The notes beneath the pieces were generated by a model. The model was not told where the DNA came from. It was given only the letters and a program-made list of their open reading frames with translations, and searched no databases. This document shows positions 5,066-8,904 of a DNA stretch of 8,904 nucleotides, piece after piece. Source of the stretch: Desulfobacterales bacterium CG23_combo_of_CG06-09_8_20_14_all_51_8 (GTDB lineage Bacteria; Desulfobacterota; Desulfobacteria; Desulfobacterales; Desulfosalsimonadaceae); contig PCSG01000154.1 in the NCBI GenBank assembly GCA_002772195.1, positions 1-8,904 on the forward strand, in the 5' to 3' direction. The stretch's first letter is position 1. Each line of letters starts with the position of its first letter. A program made the position numbers and the translations under genes.

Positions 5066-6112
5066 ATGGTAAGACTGGAATCACAGGTAAAGATGGGGTT
5101 CTACCCTACCCCGACCGAAGTTGTTATGCACATCCGGAACATGCTGAAGATTTCTCCGGATGCGCGGGTTTTGGACACCTGCTGCGGCGAAGGGGAAGCC
5201 CTAAGCCTTCTGGCGGAAGAAAGCCCGGCTGAAACTTATGGTGTTGAGCTTCATCACGAGAGAATGATGCAGGCCAAGGTGCGATTAAACCATGTGCTTT
5301 GGGCCGATGCCCTTTATGACTGCGTCTGTTCAAAGGAGGCGTTTTCCCTTTTGTGGCTGAACCCGCCGTATGATGCTGCCGGAATGGAATCGGAAGAGAA
5401 GAAGGAACGGCTGGAAGTGGCGTTTCTTAAAAAGCATTGGCCGTATCTTCAAAACGGCGGGGTGATGGTGTACATCATTCCCTGGTCATCCTTGGCCGCT
5501 GCCGTGCCCATGATAGCAAAGAATTGTCGGAATTTGACGATTTTGAAATTCCCGGAGGAGTTGTTCTGGGATTTTAACCAGATTGTTTTAATGGGTGTCA
5601 AAGGCCGGCTCAAAAAATCAGAGATCGAGCATAATCAGGCGCTCTTGAACTCGGCAACGGGGGCATTCACCAAAGGGGACCTGGATCAGGTATCCTCCAC
5701 GGACATGGTTTCGGAAATCTTTTATGAAGTTCCGGCCGCCGGCGATCTGGAAAGTTTTACCTTCCGGTCGACCCGACTGGATCCGGAACAGGCCCTTATC
5801 AAGCTCAAAACCTCGCCGGTGTGGGAAAAGGTTCATCCTAAGATGTTCCCCCCTTCCCTTGCCAAACGCATCCGGCCCTTGACCTCCCTTCGGGAAGGCC
5901 ATCTGGCCATGCTTCTGTCTTCCGGTATGATGAACGGCGAAGTGACCGGGCCGGACAAGCGACGGCTGGTGGTGAAAGGATCGGTGAACAAAGGAATCAT
6001 CGACTCCACGGAAGAAACCGAGACAGCCATCCGGTATATCAAAACGGATTGCTATGAAATCACCGTCCGGGCCTTGAGTTTTGATCCCCCGGAAATCATT
6101 AACATCAGATAA
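5066..6112 (+). CDS. DUF6094-type N6-adenine-methyltransferase-fold protein
   Basis: This is a Rossmann-fold protein of the family now called DUF6094, likely a DNA adenine methyltransferase or a remnant of one. It has 348 residues. Motif I for S-adenosylmethionine is VLDTCCGEGEAL (residues 35-46), the acidic second motif is YGVELH (58-63), and the catalytic-type NPPY is at 99-102 in WLNPPYD. It begins with a conserved-looking MVRLESQVKMGFYPTP. The C-terminal half (about 190-348) is a family-specific extension without known motif. No target-recognition domain or restriction endonuclease is visible. The ATG at 5066 is chosen because AGGAGG (5052-5057) lies eight bases upstream; a GTG at 5057 overlaps that site and cannot be the usual start. 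It follows radC by 12 bases. Methylation of the element's own DNA against host restriction is plausible but not shown. Confidence 0.85.
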   Translation: MVRLESQVKMGFYPTPTEVVMHIRNMLKISPDARVLDTCCGEGEALSLLAEESPAETYGVELHHERMMQAKVRLNHVLWADALYDCVCSKEAFSLLWLNPPYDAAGMESEEKKERLEVAFLKKHWPYLQNGGVMVYIIPWSSLAAAVPMIAKNCRNLTILKFPEELFWDFNQIVLMGVKGRLKKSEIEHNQALLNSATGAFTKGDLDQVSSTDMVSEIFYEVPAAGDLESFTFRSTRLDPEQALIKLKTSPVWEKVHPKMFPPSLAKRIRPLTSLREGHLAMLLSSGMMNGEVTGPDKRRLVVKGSVNKGIIDSTEETETAIRYIKTDCYEITVRALSFDPPEIINIR

Positions 6113-6142
6113 AGAAAAAGCCCGATGAAAGGAGATATCAGC

Positions 6143-6397
6143 ATGAATCATTATAAAATTACGGCAAGGTTTGCCTTTGATGGTTCTTTTATCGTCAGCG
6201 CGGACAGTTTTGCCGACGCGAGAAAGATAGTTTCGGACAGTTGTGGTCTGACAATTGGCAGTGGGATTCACACGACATTGCCGGATGAGGAAATTGACTG
6301 GGAATTCCCGGTCCACCCGGAGATGTCGATTCTTCATGCCTGTCTGATTGCACACCCGAAAGATGATAAAGGAGAAAATAATGGAAAATTATCATGA
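6143..6397 (+). CDS. Small hypothetical protein, 84 aa
   Basis: I cannot assign a function. The 84-residue protein has alternating hydrophobic and polar residues (YKITARFAFDGSFIVSADSF), suggesting a small beta-rich domain, then a helix-like ADARKIVS segment and a C-terminal charged tail (about 75-84). No signal peptide or membrane segment is seen. ATG 6143 is preferred over ATG 6125 because AAAGGAG at 6128-6134 lies eight bases before it and would be inside the longer reading frame. The stop overlaps the next gene by 17 bases, so the two are likely translated in sequence. It follows the methyltransferase gene after 30 bases and is probably in the same transcript. Confidence 0.75.
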   Translation: MNHYKITARFAFDGSFIVSADSFADARKIVSDSCGLTIGSGIHTTLPDEEIDWEFPVHPEMSILHACLIAHPKDDKGENNGKLS

Positions 6398-6905
6398 AGT
6401 GTATATGTCCGGCGCATCCTGTTACACGGATGCCGCCATTTTGAATGAAGAGTCCCTCTATCTGGTTTCTCTTTATGGCAGGCCCGGTTCGGTCAAAGCC
6501 ATCGGCGCGGGAATCCTGAGCGGCCGGGCGGTGTTTGTTGGAGACCGTCATGTAACACGGCCTCTGCATTACAATCTGAGGGCCGTCACCCAGAATATTG
6601 AAAACGGGCTTTGCCACAAGGTGATTTTCAGCCCGAGCCATTTTACCGGGCCGGATAGTCGCATCCTGGTGGGCGAGGATAAAAAATCCGCCTTCAGCCT
6701 GCTCAACACCGTGGTCTCCATGCCTCTCAAGGAAGAATGGGCGGATTTTCTCTGGGATCGCGTCTTTGTTCCCAAGCGCCTGATCGGGTTCGGCCAGATC
6801 CAGGGAAAGGATTTGAGCGAAGTTTATCTGGTCAGCGTGGAGAAAACCACGGACGAGGTGGATGCCCTGGTTCTGGAGGAAATCAGATCCGGAATGTTAA
6901 ATTAA
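6381..6905 (+). CDS. Hypothetical protein, 174 aa
   Basis: No family is recognised. The 174-residue protein is soluble, mixed alpha/beta by appearance, with no signal peptide or membrane segment. Segments that stand out are SLYGRPGSVKAIGAGILSGRAVFVGD (residues 31-55), which looks like a strand-turn-strand unit, and the C-terminal EVYLVSVEKTTDEVDALVLEEI helix-rich end. ATG 6381 is chosen because AAAGGAG at 6368-6374 precedes it; an alternative TTG at 6348 lacks a ribosome binding site. The start lies inside the last codons of the previous gene. Context: it stands between the methyltransferase group and the helicase gene, so a DNA-transaction partner is possible, but nothing in the sequence shows that. 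Confidence 0.75.
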   Translation: MENYHEVYMSGASCYTDAAILNEESLYLVSLYGRPGSVKAIGAGILSGRAVFVGDRHVTRPLHYNLRAVTQNIENGLCHKVIFSPSHFTGPDSRILVGEDKKSAFSLLNTVVSMPLKEEWADFLWDRVFVPKRLIGFGQIQGKDLSEVYLVSVEKTTDEVDALVLEEIRSGMLN

Positions 6906-6953
6906 ATATAAGTTCAGTCTGAATATCTTTGGACTGACAGCCTGATTTACAAC

Positions 6954-6991
6954 CCCGGCATGGGGACAGTTCTCATTTGTCCCCTGCCGGG
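6954..6991. repeat. REP-like GC-rich hairpin with TGTCCCC arms
   Basis: CCCGGCA (6954-6960), one bulged T, and GGGGACA (6962-6968) pair exactly with TGTCCCC (6978-6984) and TGCCGGG (6985-6991) around a nine-base loop. A related direct copy TGTCCCCCTGCC follows at 7004-7015. There is no T-run. GGGGACA/TGTCCCC palindromes of this look are frequent dispersed repeats, REP-like, in many bacterial genomes and are often linked to IS200-like (RAYT) transposases. None is in the window, so the origin is inferred. It may protect the end of the upstream transcript. Confidence 0.65.
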
Positions 6992-7003
6992 ACATCTGTT
7001 TTC

Positions 7004-7015
7004 TGTCCCCCTGCC
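7004..7015. repeat. Second TGTCCCC(C)TGCC copy before the helicase gene
   Basis: TGTCCCCCTGCC repeats the right arm of the preceding hairpin (TGTCCCCTGCC, 6978-6988) with one extra C. It lies 34 bases before the helicase start. It could be a half-unit of the REP-like element. It may also compete with the right arm for the GGGGACA partner, which would give two alternative RNA folds in the helicase leader. Confidence 0.45.
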
Positions 7016-7049
7016 CTTTACGTCAAAGCCTTATGCAAGGAGGACAGAA

Positions 7050-8904
7050 ATGGAAATCGCGTTACGAGATTTTCTGGCGGATTACGGCCAGTCATTAAAA
7101 CAGAAAGTGATTGAAGCATTCAAGCCCCTTTATCATCCTGCTGTAAAAGACACCTGGGACAATGAAGCGGAATTAAAACTGGATCAGTTGAAACGAAAAC
7201 TCTTCCCGGCCCAGACCGATGCGGTGCTTTCCCTGGCAAAGGGATTTTTCCATGCAAAAAAACGCGGATTGATCCTGGTGGCCGAAATGGGGAGCGGAAA
7301 AACCGCAATGGCAATTGCCGTTGCCCACCTGATCCCCAAGCACAATTACCGGGTCATGGTCATGTGCCCGCCCCACCTGGTCCGCAAATGGATGCGGGAA
7401 ATTGAAGTGGTTCTGCCCAAATGCCGGGTGGTCAATCTCAACGGCAAAGGATTGAAGGATCTCGAAGCTCTCAGGTATGCGGGAAAACCCACCTGCCCGG
7501 AGTTTTACGTTATCGGCCGGGAACGGGCCAAGGGTCATTACAGTTGGAAAACATCCGTTCTCAGACACGGGCATTTAAACCGAATCCTTTGTCCCAAATG
7601 CGGCAAGGAATTGGACGATGTTTTAAAATCCAAGCGGCCCAGGTGTCCCGGGTGCGATGAACCCCTTTATATGGCCGACAAGGATGGCATCCGGCGGTTT
7701 GCCAAGGCGGAGTATATCAAGAAATATCTTCACGGCCGTATCGATTTATTTGTGCTCGACGAGGCCCATGAGGAGAAAAGCGGCGTCACGGCCCAGGGTC
7801 AGGCATTTGCAAACATTGCCTGTGCCAGCAAGCGGACCCTGGCATTGACCGGGACTCTTGCGGGCGGGTATGCGACCAACTTGTTTTATATTTTCTGGCG
7901 GCTGATGCCCCGGGAGATCAAGGCAAAACGGATGAATTTCCGGTCACCCATGGGGTTTGCCGAGCAATACGGGATCATTCAGCGGACGTACACGGAAACC
8001 AGGGATGATGAATATACAGCCTCATCCATCGGCAGAAGCCGGGGTTCCCGGACCATTGTGATGGAAAAGCCAGGGGTTTCTCCCCTGGTGCTCACGGATT
8101 TTCTTCTGGAGCATGCGGTGTTTTTAAGGCTTTCGGATGTGTCCAACAGCCTCCCGTCTTTTAATGAACGGATCGTGGAGGTTGCCATGACTCCCTTTCA
8201 GGAGGCTGCTTACAAGGATTTTGAACGGGAACTGACATCCGAAGTGAGACGAGCCCTTGCCATGCAGGACCGGTCCCTTCTGGGGGCCCTGGTCAATTCT
8301 CTGCTGGCTTATCCCGATGGCGCAAGGCGCGGCGAAATCGTTTTCCACCCCCGCACCCGGAAGCTTGTGGCGGAAGGCCCGCAGGTAATGGAGCATATTC
8401 TTCCCAAGGAAGATGAGCTCCTCAATATCATCGCTGCTGAACTGGCGGAAAAAAGAAAATGCCTGATCTGTCTGGAACACACGGGCACAAGAGATCTGAT
8501 TCCGGACCTTCAGGAAAGGCTCTTGGAGAAAGGACTGAAACCCCTTATTCTGCGAAGTGACACTGTGTCCACTGAAAAACGCGAGGAGTGGATGAAATCC
8601 AAGCTGGAGTCCGGGGAATATCAAGTGATGATCACCAACCCCAACCTGATTAAAACAGGTCTTGACCTGCTGGAGTTCCCGACCATCATTTTTTTTCAGA
8701 CGGGGTACTCGATTTTTACATTACGGCAGGCCAGCCGCCGGTCCTGGCGCATCGGTCAGGATCAGCCGGTGAGGGTCTATTACCTGTTTTATGCCAAAAC
8801 CATGCAAGCCGTGGCTTTATCGCTTATCGCCACGAAAATGGAAACGGCACTGGCCATCGAGGGTGACCTGTCGGATCGGGGTCTTACAGCTCTGGCTGAA
8901 GGGG
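7050..8904 (+). CDS. SNF2-type DNA helicase/translocase with zinc ribbon (3' end outside window)
   Basis: This is an ATP-dependent SF2 DNA translocase that probably remodels or clears DNA during repair or element maintenance. At least 618 codons are open with no stop before the window edge. Motif I is AEMGSGKTAMA (Lys84), motif II LDEAHEE (Asp237-His240), motif III LTGT, and motif VI RQASRRSWRIGQDQPVRVYY (Gln560-Gln570 region), the SNF2/RapA arrangement. Between motifs I and II sits a zinc ribbon with CPKC (Cys181, Cys184) and CPGC (Cys199, Cys202), preceded by a basic stretch. A helicase C-terminal domain is present from about residue 450. Start: AAGGAGG at 7037-7043, six bases before ATG 7050. 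Upstream lies the REP-like hairpin, so it may be transcribed from read-through or its own promoter. SNF2 helicases are known from DISARM and other islands; a defence role here is only a possibility. Confidence 0.9.
   Translation, partial: MEIALRDFLADYGQSLKQKVIEAFKPLYHPAVKDTWDNEAELKLDQLKRKLFPAQTDAVLSLAKGFFHAKKRGLILVAEMGSGKTAMAIAVAHLIPKHNYRVMVMCPPHLVRKWMREIEVVLPKCRVVNLNGKGLKDLEALRYAGKPTCPEFYVIGRERAKGHYSWKTSVLRHGHLNRILCPKCGKELDDVLKSKRPRCPGCDEPLYMADKDGIRRFAKAEYIKKYLHGRIDLFVLDEAHEEKSGVTAQGQAFANIACASKRTLALTGTLAGGYATNLFYIFWRLMPREIKAKRMNFRSPMGFAEQYGIIQRTYTETRDDEYTASSIGRSRGSRTIVMEKPGVSPLVLTDFLLEHAVFLRLSDVSNSLPSFNERIVEVAMTPFQEAAYKDFERELTSEVRRALAMQDRSLLGALVNSLLAYPDGARRGEIVFHPRTRKLVAEGPQVMEHILPKEDELLNIIAAELAEKRKCLICLEHTGTRDLIPDLQERLLEKGLKPLILRSDTVSTEKREEWMKSKLESGEYQVMITNPNLIKTGLDLLEFPTIIFFQTGYSIFTLRQASRRSWRIGQDQPVRVYYLFYAKTMQAVALSLIATKMETALAIEGDLSDRGLTALAEG

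Noticed and set aside
5618..6355. 245-residue reading frame on the minus strand
   Set aside because: It is antisense to the methyltransferase and next gene, has no recognisable motif and only reflects the GC-rich codon pattern of the plus-strand genes.
8124..8624. 166-residue reading frame on the minus strand
   Set aside because: It is antisense to the helicase, whose conserved motifs confirm the plus-strand frame.

Overview
The window reads as one strand of densely packed accessory genes, all on the + strand, each preceded by a strong AAGGAG-type ribosome binding site. It looks like the DNA-processing part of an integrative or conjugative element, plasmid or phage-derived island in a Gram-negative bacterium. 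GC content is moderate. My impression is a sulfate-reducing, Desulfobacterales-like host, because of the overall codon flavour, the mix of families and the REP-like TGTCCCC hairpin; this is an impression and not a proven placement. There is no rRNA, tRNA, CRISPR array, integrase, transposase or replication initiator in view.

Layout: a small unknown protein (112-465); a 490-base gap with several inverted repeats that looks like the control region of the next gene (466-957); a single-strand DNA-binding protein (958-1377); a Cas4/RecB-like PD-(D/E)XK nuclease with a probable Fe-S cluster (1515-2366); a putative phage-type single-strand annealing protein (2486-3124); a DUF6573-like protein starting inside the previous stop (3121-3531); an ArdC-like antirestriction/metallopeptidase protein (3617-4489); a RadC-type JAB/MPN protein (4598-5053); a DUF6094-type N6-adenine-methyltransferase-fold protein (5066-6112); two unknown small genes that overlap each other (6143-6397, 6381-6905); a gap with a REP-like hairpin; and a SNF2-type helicase with a zinc ribbon, cut by the window end (7050-8904).

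How the genes may work together (inference): SSB, nuclease and annealing protein form a set resembling phage recombination modules. The ArdC-like, RadC-like, methyltransferase and helicase genes fit establishment and protection of incoming DNA and its repair. The families are known singly or as element-borne; their joint role is not known to me.

The most unusual signal is non-coding. The octamer ACAGGGAG occurs four times, always on the + strand and always in an intergenic gap 51-81 bases before the next start codon. In three of the four it forms the left arm of a hairpin with CTCCC on the right. It matches the ACARGGA core of the CsrA/RsmA RNA-binding consensus. This suggests shared post-transcriptional or attenuation control of the cluster, but terminators with similar stems would explain part of it.
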